Shown: positions 1-10,681 of the stretch, in pieces
Numbering within the stretch: position 1 is the first letter of the stretch
Layout of the letters: every line of letters begins with the position of its first letter
Assembly: GCF_964340395.1 (NCBI RefSeq)
Contig: NC_135561.1
Coordinates: forward strand, 9,837,732 to 9,897,731
Direction of reading: 5' to 3'
Length of the DNA stretch: 60,000 nt
DNA from: Glandiceps talaboti
Lineage: Eukaryota > Hemichordata > Enteropneusta > Spengelidae
Program-made: the position numbers and the translations under genes
The notes under the pieces: model-generated
Databases searched by the model: none
What the model was told of the DNA's origin: nothing
What the model saw: only the letters and a program-made list of their open reading frames with translations

Positions 1-108
1 ATGGGCGTCTTTTTAATTGTGGCACTGGAGACAAATGTATTCCTGCCAATTACCGTTGTGATGGCACCGAAAATTGTGCTAATGGAAATGATGAAATAAA
101 TTGCATTT
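1..108 (+). CDS. LDLa module 1 exon (partial at window edge)
   Basis: In frame from base 3 the exon codes an LDL-receptor class A module: [11 protein letters not shown], then RCDG and a GNDEINC end. The donor GTAAGT is at 109, after one base of a codon. The 5' end is cut by the window. Confidence 0.8.
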
Positions 109-1647
109 GTAAGTTTTAGACTATCTTTACTATCGATTTTTAAGTAGCTTGTCTACGGTAAAAGGATCCGTGTTTATGCTATCTCTCGTCTACAATAAAT
201 AGACATGTATTAGTGTCAGTGTAAACTCGTTAATTTAGCCACACCCCCAATAGCTGTCATTAGAATATGTTAATTGTTATTACATTCTCGCATGCTAGTT
301 GAGTAACAGTTTTCAAAAGTGACGCAACGTAAAGAGGCTGCCAGTGCTATGATGATACTGTTTCTATCAATTTACATAATATTCTATATGTAGATTTCAT
401 AAATGTGAACTCTTGTTTTCATATAATTAAAGAGTGTACATTTACATAATGACTCCATTTAAACATGAATAATCTATTAGTCTAAATGCAACTCTATCAC
501 TCCCCATTGCGACCATTGAGCTTGAGAGCATATTTTCAAATTTCGATATTGGATTTATGCCGACTCTAACACTAAACTCCTCTTAGACAATTAGCTGCCG
601 AAATTTCATTAGTTATTATTGAAATTCAAAAGTATAGCAATTTAATAAATTGAAAGCTTTCAACTGCAATCTGCCAATCTTGTTCACTCTATGATAGATG
701 CCGCTGTTTATGATCATGTCACAAAGTGATGTATATGCTCTATTCACTAGTTACACCAGTGTATATATACAGTCATCTATAACTAATAGTAAGTAGAATC
801 CATTCCTGAACCATCATTTGTTCCTGACTAGTTCTTTTAATTTAGATTTCGTCTTATTTTGTGAACAGCCTGCAAAGGATTTTTGTGTGATGACGGACAA
901 TGTATTCCCTCTCATTTTGCTTGTAATGGTTGGGGTAACTGTGATGATGGGAGCGACGAAACGTATTGTCAAGGTAACACTGTCATTAGTGATGTACCTG
1001 TCATGTTTCCTCTCTATGTATTATAAACAATCACATTTTTATGATTGTATACATCCCTAAAATATTAAAATTACAGCATCTAGACTATCACACAATATCT
1101 ACTAATTATTAATATACTGGTATTACTAAATGATTCATTCAGATATTGTTCCCTTCTAGTTTTTTTTTATATAAATATTTCATACTATAGTGCATCAGTA
1201 GCCTCGGCAACTCGAGTCGATAGACGGGTAATGACGATACCGCCATGAGTATTTTCTGAATGAACAAAATATTGTGGATTAATACACATTTGTAAAATCG
1301 GGGGAAAATAAAAGGAATGTTCTGACTCATATTTCGAAACGTAGACTTTAGTTGTCATGACGTGAATCATCCAGGGTATAAAACCCATATTTTTGTGTTC
1401 GGGCATTTAACCTGGCTAAAATATAATACCCTTTTAAGCAGTCATCATTATTTTCTGTTTCCACCTTAGATTGCTCACTTGACGTTCAATTCAAATGTGG
1501 CAGCGGTGAATGTCTAATTTCTGACGAAGTCAGATGTAATTACTATGCAGACTGCTCTGATAGAAGCGATGAAATGAATTGCGATTGTAGGTATTTACCT
1601 TCAGTAAGAGTAGGCTATGTTATGCTTATGCTTACTTGCTTGCTTGC

Positions 1648-1714
<67 letters not shown>

Positions 1715-4700
1715 GATGTCTAGATGTCTAGATGTCTCAAACACAACTGCATCGATTCTTATGAAACATGTCACATATTTTGCTTATGGACACATTTGCA
1801 TAATTAACGAAGTCCATATAATGTGGTACGATAGCAAAGTACATGTTTCGTGTAAAGCGTGTTAGATTGATGAACCTTTCAATCTTAATGAGTTATTAGC
1901 ATAATTGATGATTTTTGGCAATTAAGCAACATCTTAAGTGTGCCAGCTATGAACTGTAAATAATGTAGAGCATACATCGACAATATCAAATTGCACAAAA
2001 GCTTGTTAGTGTAGCTTTTGAGTTTTAATGGGTAATTTGAATTGTTAATGATAATCGGAAATTCATAGGCAATATCGTGAGAATGAAAACTTTTCATACA
2101 ATTTTGTACATACATGAACAAATACCAATAACAATAAATCTATGAACATGTAAATAAAGAAGATGTAACGCCGGATTCAAAGAATACAAGTTGAACTTAT
2201 CTGTAATATCTGCAATAAATGAGTACGGAAGCGGCTGTAATCGTCCGATCAGGTTTTGCATTAAAGTATGCATCATCGGGGACGTCAATACACAAACGCC
2301 AGAAACTCTGACGACAAGCAGTGAAATTGGCAAATAAATAAATTTAGACATAGCAATAAATAAGCAATAACTATTTTTTTTTGTATTTTCGATCTTTATA
2401 AATTGCCTTAACAATATATTGACTAATTTTGAACTGTTCACACATTTCATTTCGTTTAGCGGACATAGTGAAAATTTGTTAGTGATTGTGCAAATTGACT
2501 CAAGCGTCTCCTTGCAGCTTTGGATACATTTTTATTTTTGGTCAAACATGTTTGTAAATATGAATAAATCGTGTAAATCATTGTTTTTTGACTGTGTAAA
2601 TTAATTTTTGCTTTCGGATTTATAATGGACAGCGTGTGGTGTTGACTATGATGATTATGACTATGAAGGACATTTATGTGAATCTGGACTTTGTGTTGAT
2701 GCTAATGGATTTTGTGATGGTGGTGCAGATAACTGTGAAGACGGGAATAATTATTGCCAAGGTATATAAAGTATTTGTTTTCATTCACTGATGTATCTAT
2801 TGTTTATCATTCCTCCAACATGATTCAAATGTTTATGAGTTATAAATATAATTTAATTCCACCTAAGGGAGCCTTCAGTAATTATGAGATGGTGAGGGGG
2901 GGGGGGCAGGGGGATTGGGGAAGAGTCATATTTTACGTTGACTCATTTTATGGCCTACCTTGATTGTACTTGTTACCATACAGTGAGAAGATAAAGTTCT
3001 TGTAAAATGCATTCTACACTATTTCAAACAAAGTCGACATTCTTAGAGAAACATTACACATCCTTCAAACTAAGGCTGATATTTAGCTAAACTGCATGTG
3101 GTTGCAATTTACTGTTTTCCACATGTCAAACAAGTTCTAATGACATCTTGTATAGCTTGGCTTTGGGAATATGTCATGTGACAGAGGACAAGCTGCACAT
3201 TGCTCATTGTTTGAAGATGCATATACATTGCCATACAAGCGCAAAAAGTGCATATGAGCCATATACGCGATTTCCATGCAAAGAAGCTACTGTTCCTTTA
3301 AAATGTCCACATAATTGCCATCAATCTATCAGTGAATTTGTCATTTTGAGATGGGGTGGGTCAGATTTTAGAACTTGGGATTGGGTAGGGTGGTTACATT
3401 TTAGAAAAAAGAAGTAGGGGAAGGGTCATATTTTACACCTCAGAATACCCTAAACCCCGGCCCACCCCCTCGTAATTAATGAAGGCTCCCTAAAAGCAAT
3501 GGCGTGCTGGCAAACAATTTATTGCTCGTAGATGAAGATATCTCACCACGTCTACTTTTGCATTATCACGTATCGTTACAATGATACTCATGCTAAAGAC
3601 ATCCTAATACCATATAGGCCAATACGGGAGTGAACACATGCAAATTTTTCTCTTTTTTGTTTATTCATCATTTTGTGTTTGTTTTCCCTTAGATTGCACA
3701 CACGGTTCTGTTTTCTTATGTGACAATGGAAGATGCATTAGTTACGCCTACCGATGTGATGGTTATAATGATTGCCAAGATAACAGTGATGAAATTTGTG
3801 GCAGTCGTAAGTTCTTTAGGCTTTAGTTTCATCTTAAATGATCATAGATAAATAGTTATGTATTACCCGTAAAAGTAACTCACTGTATTGAACACTGAAA
3901 CTTCCCTTTCTGTTTAAGTAGTTTATAAAACACAAGGAAAAACATTAAACACATTACGAAAACAAGAAAACAAAGGATATTTTCCTCAAAAAAAATCAAA
4001 AATGAAAATGATTTATTTAAAGGGTTGTTTTTTTTCAAGAAAAGGTAAACGTAAACTAGGAGCTTCTGACAAACCAACAAAGTTTAGTTTATGATAAAAA
4101 GCAAAAAGAATATTCATGTTTTTAAATTTTCCAGTGAAAAATTGGTATTTTCAATAACATTACTTTTCACTTGATTTTTGTGAGAAAATTCTAACTTATG
4201 CCAGGAATTACAGATTTAGACCCAGGTTACCCCCCCCCCCCCGATAATTGACTGTTCACATAGGTTATATCAAATGGGCATTAGATTGACAATATTGTTG
4301 AAAACTGGCTGTAAGTTAGTTCTCGACAATTGTCGAATTTGCTGACCACAAGCAGATTTCGACAAATTGTCGACGTTTGCTGACCACAAGAAGATCTGGA
4401 AAAAATTGTCGACAAGTTGCAAAAAAGAATTTTTACAAAAAAAATGCACTTCTTGTGGTGATTTCATTAAAATTAAGTTTTCTACTGGCAAAAATATTAT
4501 ATTTTAATTCTGAAGAAGCAAGGACAAATTTTTCATACTTTTTTTTTTAAATGAATAAAAGGAAACATTTTTACTGTAGTTACTTTCTCCTTCTATGCCT
4601 TAAAAACACTGTTCCTGACTGATAGGAACATGCTGTTTCAAAAAGTACCATTTTATTAACAATTTTTCCATATTAATTCTCTAATTATTGTAGGCGAGTA

Positions 4701-7396
4701 ACAGCTTCAGTTTTTCTTCACAAAATATTGATGTCCTCATTTTCAATTATTTAGAGCAATTAGAGTGATTTTATTTAAAGTTTAATATCTCGGGGCTACT
4801 TTTTGATCCTGGTTTTTTATTTGAAATTATTCATTTCAAGGGGTTCTAGAACGAATTTAGTATGCTAAATCGGCGTATTCGTAAATATGTAAATTTTCGT
4901 GTTAAAAAAACAACAACAAACCTTATCATCTTCAGTAACCCGAAAATAGCTTGTAAACACACCGGCTAAATACAAGCAATTACTGCGTCACATCCATATG
5001 CAGGCGTTTGTATCATATTTTGAGACGCCACTATGAATTAATTAGTTGGATTACTTCTGTTTACTTGCAGTTGATAGTTAATACTAGTTTGTATCCAGGC
5101 GGGGATTATATTTCGTCATATTCCTAAACAAAACTTTATGAAACATTTATTTATTACGAACTGTGTACACGCATACATAACCCAAAACATGCGATATAAT
5201 AATCAGCATGTACATGGCACATTCTAGATCTGTACAGAATACGAGGCAGCAACGTCACTGATCATTCCAACACATAAATATAATCCGACTTCATCGAACG
5301 TACACCGCACACCATGTTTTAATTGTATTTCATCAACAAATAAAGATCAATTTTAAAAAAGTCAAGTTGTTGACTGTCTAAGTTATCTGGTTTATTCACT
5401 AATCGCTTCTTGTTTGTACAATAAGAGTTTATTTTTTACACACACACACACATACATGCATACATACATACATACATACATACATACATACATACATACA
5501 TTTTGCCATGCTTGTGCTTTTAAGTAATGTTATACTGGAATATACTAATATTTTAGTTAGTGAGTACATGACTTTGTGTTATTAAGTATGTTGGTACTCT
5601 TTCTACATCATAAATACACTAACATTATAAAAAGAGATGAGAAAAATTGTTAATCTTTTTCAGCTGTTGCTGTTGAGACTGTGTTGAATGTTTAGATACT
5701 AAACGCCACACGCCACATATTGACCAATGGTTTTATTTTTACTTAAAGCTGTTACCACTCCACAACCAGAGGAACCCATTGATATCCAATGTGATACCAA
5801 TCAAATGTCTTTAAGTATCACAACGAATTCGTTGATGGATGCGTTAGATCTCACAGATGTAAATCCAGCTGACTTTCATTTAGAAGATGAAAATTGCATT
5901 GGTAGTATGTCAGGTGACATGCTTGTGTTTTCGACAATGTTTTACAATTGTGACACAACATCGTTGGTAAGATTTTAAAGTTTTATATATATTATGATTT
6001 TAATCATCCTAATATAGCGTCAGAATAACGAATCGGGAAATATAACAATGCATTCCACACATCGTATAATAGTCTGAACTGTAAAGCGAAACGGTTGTTC
6101 ACTTTCAAAAGTGAACATGTAATGTAGATGTCACCTTAAAATATTTACTTCAACTATACAGCACTGATCCAAGCTCCTACGAATGGATTTTCCAATATAT
6201 TACTGTCTTGAGTGGTCTTGAATGTTTGCTTTATCATACAGTTTATATTACACGTTCACCATCTTGTTGAACACGAGCTGGTAGCAATCGATTTATTGAC
6301 AGAATACACTGGTTCAATTTTGAAATACATTCTGTTGAATTAAGATTATGAACACTTCCACCAAAAGCTAGTGCCGTGTATATTTATACAAATTTAGCAG
6401 TTGTCTATGTCATCCAGCGATCCGTGTCCCTGTACATACTTTATCAAAATATGTTCCATTGATCTAGAAATTTCGCCAAACACGAATAGTTATTACTATT
6501 CATATAGTTTATGAACAAACAGGTGTTTATATAAATTTCTTACTATTTATTATGGTTAGTCATACATCGTATCAATCCTTTAAATTGCATTAATTAATTT
6601 GATGAACTTGCACTTTAATTCAAAGATCCTAATAATTTAAGTTAATGGTTTGAAAGGTAGGTAGGTAGGTTGGTTGGGATGTTGAATTGGTTTGTTTTTT
6701 GTCATTGGGTGCGTACTACTTTTATCCAGGAATATGAAATTCTTCATCAAACTATCGAAAACTGTTGTTGTATACACTCTATCCTGTGGTTCCTAAGCAT
6801 TGGGACTAAAGAACAATTTTTGAACAATTTTTGTTGCCATGTAGGATATTATTGAGATATTGGTCTCTACTCTCTTAAATAGGTGTTAACAGATAGCAAC
6901 GAAATCAGCTACACGAACATGGTTTACTCTGAGAGAGGAACAGAAGTTATTGAAATGACTTGTATTTATCCACTGCAGTATGATCTTGAAGCCATTCACA
7001 TCATCACCAATCCCTGGTAGGTGACATTGACTCTATTCATATCATTAGCAATCCTTGGGAAGTGACATTGTATAGATTCACATCATCACCAATCCCTGGT
7101 AAGTAACATTGACTCCATTCATATCATTAGCAATCCTTGGGAAGTGACAATGAACCCTTTCCCATCATCACTAATCCTTGGTAAGTGACATGGTTGAAGC
7201 CATTCACATCATCTATAATCATTGGTAAGTGATATTAAATCCAGTCACATCATTACCAATCCCTGGTAAGTGAAATAAAATCCATTCAAATTATCACCAA
7301 TCCCTGGTTAGTGACACTGAACTCATTCATGCCATTACCAATCCACGACAAGTGTAGTTGAAGCCATTATGTTTTAATAGTAGTAGTAGCAGTAGC

Positions 7397-7448
<52 letters not shown>

Positions 7449-7471
7449 ATAGTAGTAGTAGTAGTAGTAGC

Positions 7472-7506
<35 letters not shown>

Positions 7507-10410
7507 CAGTAGTAGTAGTAGTAGTAGTAGCAGCAGTAGCAGATAATTATTTAGAATGCAGATTGACTAGGTTTCTTTCTGCTAATTACACGATCTAAGC
7601 TCATCAAAACTGAGTACTATTCCCACTTTAAACCAGTCCTAATATCGTTTACCATTCACTTTAGTTACATGTTTTGTCTCAGTATTTGTATCTTATAAGC
7701 GTCGTCGACGTCATATGTATTTTGACTCGATTGACGTGTTACATCAATTTTATATTTTGCTTACACTTTTCACTTGCATTTTCTTTGCTACGTTTTATTC
7801 AATTGTTGTCTTCTTTCCTATCTTTAGTTTTCATTTTTATTCACCTCTTTTTATGTGTGCAGGTGGAAAGTCAATTTCCAATACATTTTATGGAAATGCA
7901 AACAAGGTTATATTAATATATTATTAACATACTGTTCTTTTTCAATTAGGCGTCTTAACTTTTTTTCTGTTTTAATACTTACTTGTCATACGTGTGCTGG
8001 TAGGGTTTTTTGGTGACTTTAGATTACTAAATTGCACTAATGTGTCACGTGTTACATATTTCAATATTGGCTATTATAGTAATATCTGTCGTATTTATCC
8101 TCTAACAGTGATATCCTTAGTCACTACATGGGATTCGGTACGTTCACTACATCTTCAACTATTTACACCGATGAGACCTTTACTGCTACCCTTGACCCAG
8201 CTACTGACTTCCCTGTTGAAATCTGTGATGAAACCTTAATATACTTTGGTATTACTGTTGACAACGACGACGACCTTTTGGAAATGTTTGTACAAAACTG
8301 CTTCATCTCAATGAGTAGCGATCCTGGGAGTCCTTTACCTAAGTATGACTATATCACTGATGGGTAAGTATACGCCGTATAAACCTACTTTGCTGTCCGG
8401 GATTAGGCTAATGTATCATTGGAATATAAATATTATTGATCGCATACAAAATAGAGATGACAGAGAATGAATGGCAGGACCCCATCTCCAAAATATTCGA
8501 ATTCAACTTTTATTTGTTTGCCACAAAAGCAAATCGTTATATTTCAAGTCAATTTGTGAAAATTAATGGTCATATTCGTTATATTAATATATAACATAAC
8601 ATAAACTGTTTTGCTTCATGGAACAACTTACACATATGTCCTTATAATTATCCATCCACACTAATATGTTGGGTATGGCCCCCCTTTGAATTTAAGTTTG
8701 CATCTTCAATAATTACATAGATCGATATGACATACATGTTATGTACTCATTCGTTGACACACACTAAACGTTACCTGTATTGGCTGCAAACTGGACTTTT
8801 TTTTATGAAGTAACCAATTCTTTATTGTACATTGTGAACACTACTTATAAAGAAAAAAAACTTTGTATCTAAGGCTGTTGATTATGTGGATTTTATCGGT
8901 AGGTAGTATGTAGTGACTGGTTTAATTCTTGAGTGAAAGGTTGGTAATGACTACATTACCACGTTATAGTTTGACTTTCCTTGATACTATACATGGTAAA
9001 GTGCTAATTAAGTATTCAACATGGATGTACAGGTTGTGTCACACACTTTCAGTTACGGCAATCGTCATGTATTCTTTTAATTCTCCGATTATCTTTCAGT
9101 TGCCTTGTACCTGACTATGTGTTTGAATACGACGTTTCACCCGCCAATGAATTGGCGAAACATTATGGTATCAACGTCTACGATCTTGCTAATGGGAACG
9201 ACATAACAGTTGACCAAGATATTGATCTGTACCTCCATTGCTCTGTTGTGCTGTGCAGGATAAGTGATGTTGGAACACCATGTGATCAGGTATGTAGCCA
9301 GTGTACTGTTGGCGTTACTTCAGAAACGTATTTGCCAGCACTTCATATTTGTATGTTAGTGTATTATGAATATCTATTCGTCCCTGCAATGGTATGACAA
9401 CTTAAATATTGATCTACAAAAAACCACATCCATGGCCTCTTACTTAAAACCAGAATCATGGAAGTTATATGTCACAGTCAAATAATAATTATTAGTTATG
9501 TATTATTCATTGCTATATACATGTACTTTCCTAGCAACTGCAACGTAGATTTGAACAACTTAACAGTTTGTGTTGAAATGTTTATAATCATATTGCATGA
9601 TTTACTATCTACAGGGTTGTACCAGCGGTCCACAACGAAGGGACTCTCTGGATGGATCTACTCAAACACTTATAACCCATGGTCCATTCACTTCCACTCC
9701 AGGAAAGAGGTGAGCTTTAACATTAAGTTTTACTTTCAACAATGTTACTATCAACCCATTTCAATTAGCTATATGCGACACCAGGATTTTTACATCTTGC
9801 ACGTTTGTTTGGTTACAATTACACTAATGAAATGCAGCTACTGATAGAACACACGTACATGAAAGGTTACGTTTTACCTCACTAGTACTGTGAAAACAAG
9901 TAAAGGGTTATGTTCCTTGTTTTGTGTTCACATTAAGATAAAAGGTATTATTTTATATGGATGCTCGCTTTCTTTATTTTGCTTTATGTAATTCATGACA
10001 AAATATGTTGTGCGAGATGTAGAAAATCGTGGCCCCTATAAACTCTATAGTCACTCTGGTTTGGTAGTAACACCATGCCCCCTAATTGAAACTCTATAGT
10101 CACTCTGTTTGGTTGTATGTCGATGTGTGACGTCAAGATATCATGTATGACATGCAGTTGTCAGCGACACGTTACTAGTGATTGTTTTATCTCACTATGA
10201 TAATATCATATCATATTGCATTTGCTTAATTTAAAATTTAAAATCAAATAATCTTTGATGAAATGATAGTGATATTAAATACTTCTTGCATTAAATAATT
10301 CTACAACTTTCCCTTAATGCATTTTGAATTTGCCGACGATATTATGTTAGTAATGGAAATCAAGAATTTGACTGAACTTCATTTTCATTTTTAACAGATG
10401 CGACAACTGA
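1..10410 (+). CDS. LDLa-ZP receptor-like gene (3' part, multi-exon)
   Basis: Twelve exons can be chained: 1-108, 869-973, 1470-1586, 2633-2761, 3693-3806 (one LDL-receptor class A module each), then 5749-5966, 6883-7016, 7871-7906, 8109-8363, 9100-9289, 9615-9709 and 10398-10410 (ZP domain). Every junction has GT/AG ends and phases agree (LDLa exons are all phase 1-1). The LDLa exons carry the six-Cys pattern with the acidic calcium-binding end. The ZP part has four Cys in the N half and the DGC, LHC and VLC motifs of the C half. ZP domains polymerise extracellular proteins and LDLa modules bind ligands with calcium, so a secreted or surface matrix or receptor protein is likely. The start lies before the window. 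The chain ends at a TGA directly after the ZP domain, with no membrane span, and AATAAA follows at 10676. The weakest link is the 7871 acceptor (7863 is out of phase with the upstream donor). Confidence 0.75.
869..973 (+). CDS. LDLa module 2 exon
   Basis: Acceptor AG at 867-868 and donor GTAACA at 974, phase 1-1, 105 bp. It codes [20 protein letters not shown] followed by a DDGSDETYC end, a textbook LDLa module with its calcium-ligand acidic residues. Confidence 0.85.
1470..1586 (+). CDS. LDLa module 3 exon
   Basis: Acceptor TTAG at 1468-1469 and donor GTAGGT at 1587, phase 1-1, 117 bp. It codes an LDLa module with [17 protein letters not shown] and [16 protein letters not shown] microsatellite follows in the intron. 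Confidence 0.83.
1649..1737 (+). repeat. TG, TCTG and TCTAGATG microsatellite
   Basis: A (TG)n tract passes into (TCTG)n and then short TCTAGATG-like units, inside the intron after LDLa exon 3. The 1.05 kb intron holds no other recognisable feature. Confidence 0.9.
2633..2761 (+). CDS. LDLa module 4 exon (acidic, divergent)
   Basis: Acceptor at 2631-2632 and donor GTATAT at 2762, phase 1-1, 129 bp. The Cys spacing is LDLa-like, but the first loop is very acidic (DYDDYDYEG) and the usual SDE end reads EDGNNYC, so calcium binding may be weakened. Confidence 0.75.
2867..3490. mobile_element. Harbinger-like MITE, 624 bp
   Basis: The ends are inverted repeats: GGGAGCCTTCAGTAATTA at the left and its near-complement TAATTAATGAAGGCTCCC at the right. 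The flanks are TAA on both sides (2864-2866 and 3491-3493). A 3-bp TWA target duplication is the habit of PIF/Harbinger elements. No transposase frame is seen. It sits in the intron between LDLa exons 4 and 5. Confidence 0.7.
3693..3806 (+). CDS. LDLa module 5 exon
   Basis: Acceptor TTAG at 3691-3692 and donor GTAAGT at 3807, phase 1-1, 114 bp. It codes [20 protein letters not shown] with a DNSDEIC end. This is the last LDLa exon before the ZP exons and lies outside the duplicated unit. Confidence 0.85.
5453..5500 (+). repeat. CATA microsatellite
   Basis: (CATA)n after a short CA run, in the intron before ZP exon 1. Its copy-2 counterpart at about 14126-14177 lies where the copy offset changes by 4 bp, as expected for one extra unit. 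Confidence 0.9.
5749..5966 (+). CDS. ZP domain exon 1 (ZP-N half)
   Basis: Acceptor AAAG at 5747-5748 and donor GTAAGA at 5967, entering in phase 1 and leaving in phase 0. After a short Thr/Pro linker comes [19 protein letters not shown], then [10 protein letters not shown] and FYNCDTTSL: the first three Cys and beta strands of a ZP-N subdomain. Confidence 0.85.
6883..7016 (+). CDS. ZP domain exon 2 (end of ZP-N)
   Basis: Acceptor TAG at 6880-6882 and donor GTAGGT at 7017, phase 0 to 2. It codes [20 protein letters not shown] and then [10 protein letters not shown]; the MTCIY motif is the fourth ZP-N Cys. Reading through the donor meets TAG at once, so this first donor must be used. The last codons and the donor belong to a 41-bp tandem array. 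Confidence 0.75.
6994..7365 (+). repeat. 41-bp minisatellite of a splice-donor boundary
   Basis: About nine units begin at 6994, 7035, 7076, 7117, 7158, 7202, 7243, 7284 and 7325. Each copies the last codons of ZP exon 2 plus the start of the intron (CATCATCACCAATCCCTG, GTAAGTGACATTGA). Several units keep a canonical GTAAGT donor, others have GGAAGT or GACAAG. Since 41 is not a multiple of 3, extra units would shift the frame. Confidence 0.9.
7378..7542 (+). repeat. TAG/CAG trinucleotide repeat
   Basis: (TAG)n with scattered CAG and TAA units in the intron after ZP exon 2. It can be read as poly-Ser in one frame only because AGT/AGC are Ser codons; the next frame is all TAG stops. Copy 2 has one more triplet. 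Confidence 0.92.
7871..7906 (+). CDS. ZP domain exon 3 (short linker exon, acceptor uncertain)
   Basis: Codes [11 protein letters not shown] before a donor GTTATA at 7907 (phase 2 out, matching the T that opens the next exon). The strong acceptor at 7861-7862 would add VES but needs a phase-0 donor, which is not seen. The AG at 7869-7870 restores phase with the donor at 7017. Confidence 0.45.
8109..8363 (+). CDS. ZP domain exon 4 (ZP-C half)
   Basis: Acceptor ACAG at 8105-8108 and donor GTAAGT at 8364, phase 2 to 2, 255 bp. It codes [20 protein letters not shown], then [18 protein letters not shown] and YDYITDG. The G-F-x-Y spacing, LYFGI-like strand and NC motif are ZP-C signatures. Confidence 0.85.
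9100..9289 (+). CDS. ZP domain exon 5 (DGC to VLC)
   Basis: Acceptor TCAG at 9096-9099 and donor GTATGT at 9290, phase 2 to 0. The first base completes the Gly of [13 protein letters not shown]. The exon also holds [12 protein letters not shown] and PCDQ, the conserved C-terminal ZP cysteines. Confidence 0.87.
9615..9709 (+). CDS. ZP domain exon 6 (end of ZP-C)
   Basis: Acceptor ACAG at 9611-9614 and donor GTGAGC at 9710, phase 0 to 2. It codes [15 protein letters not shown] followed by [12 protein letters not shown]. The CxSG Cys pairs with the previous exon and the GPF segment is typical after a ZP domain. Basic pairs here could be proprotein-convertase sites. Confidence 0.75.
10398..10410 (+). 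CDS. ZP gene terminal coding exon (CDN then stop), tentative
   Basis: Acceptor AACAG at 10393-10397. Entered in phase 2, the exon gives Cys-Asp-Asn and then TGA at 10408. AATAAA at 10676 would end a short 3' UTR. If right, the product is a secreted ZP protein with no membrane anchor. A phase-0 reading is open to a GTAAAA donor at 10480 but does not match the upstream phase. Confidence 0.4.
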
Positions 10411-10532
10411 TCAAACCAATCAATGACATCTTTAATACTGGCAACGTATACAAGACACCGTTAAACGACACGATTCAAGTAAAATCTCCGCCATATCATT
10501 GCTTTTACATTTTGGTGGTTACTTGAAATTCT

Positions 10533-10549
10533 AGTAGTCGTCGTTGTCG

Positions 10550-10581
<32 letters not shown>

Positions 10582-10590
10582 GTCGTCCTC
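10533..10590 (+). repeat. GTC/GTT trinucleotide repeat
   Basis: (GTCGTCGTT)n passing into (GTC)n. The downstream CTTCTTCT has lost one triplet in copy 2 (19212-19267). Confidence 0.85.
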
Positions 10591-10675
10591 TTCTTCTCAA
10601 AATTGAATCTTCATACTTTAGGCGTTATATTGGTGATGGCATTGTTTCACTTTTTAATATGTTGGTTGATATATC

Positions 10676-10681
10676 AATAAA
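10676..10681 (+). terminator. Candidate polyadenylation signal of ZP gene, copy 1
   Basis: AATAAA, 266 bp after the candidate TGA. It is preserved in copy 2 at 19352-19357 and changed to AATATA in the older third copy near 28312. Confidence 0.4.

Noticed and set aside
4270-4491. 73-residue minus-strand frame, repeated at 12943-13164
   Set aside because: It recurs only because of the tandem duplication. No domain, splice or signal evidence supports it.
7358-7546. Long poly-Ser reading frame
   Set aside because: It is the TAG/CAG microsatellite read in one frame; another frame is all stops and no splice sites frame it.
9458-9844. 128-residue plus-strand frame
   Set aside because: It overlaps ZP exon 6 in another frame; the ZP frame keeps the conserved motifs.
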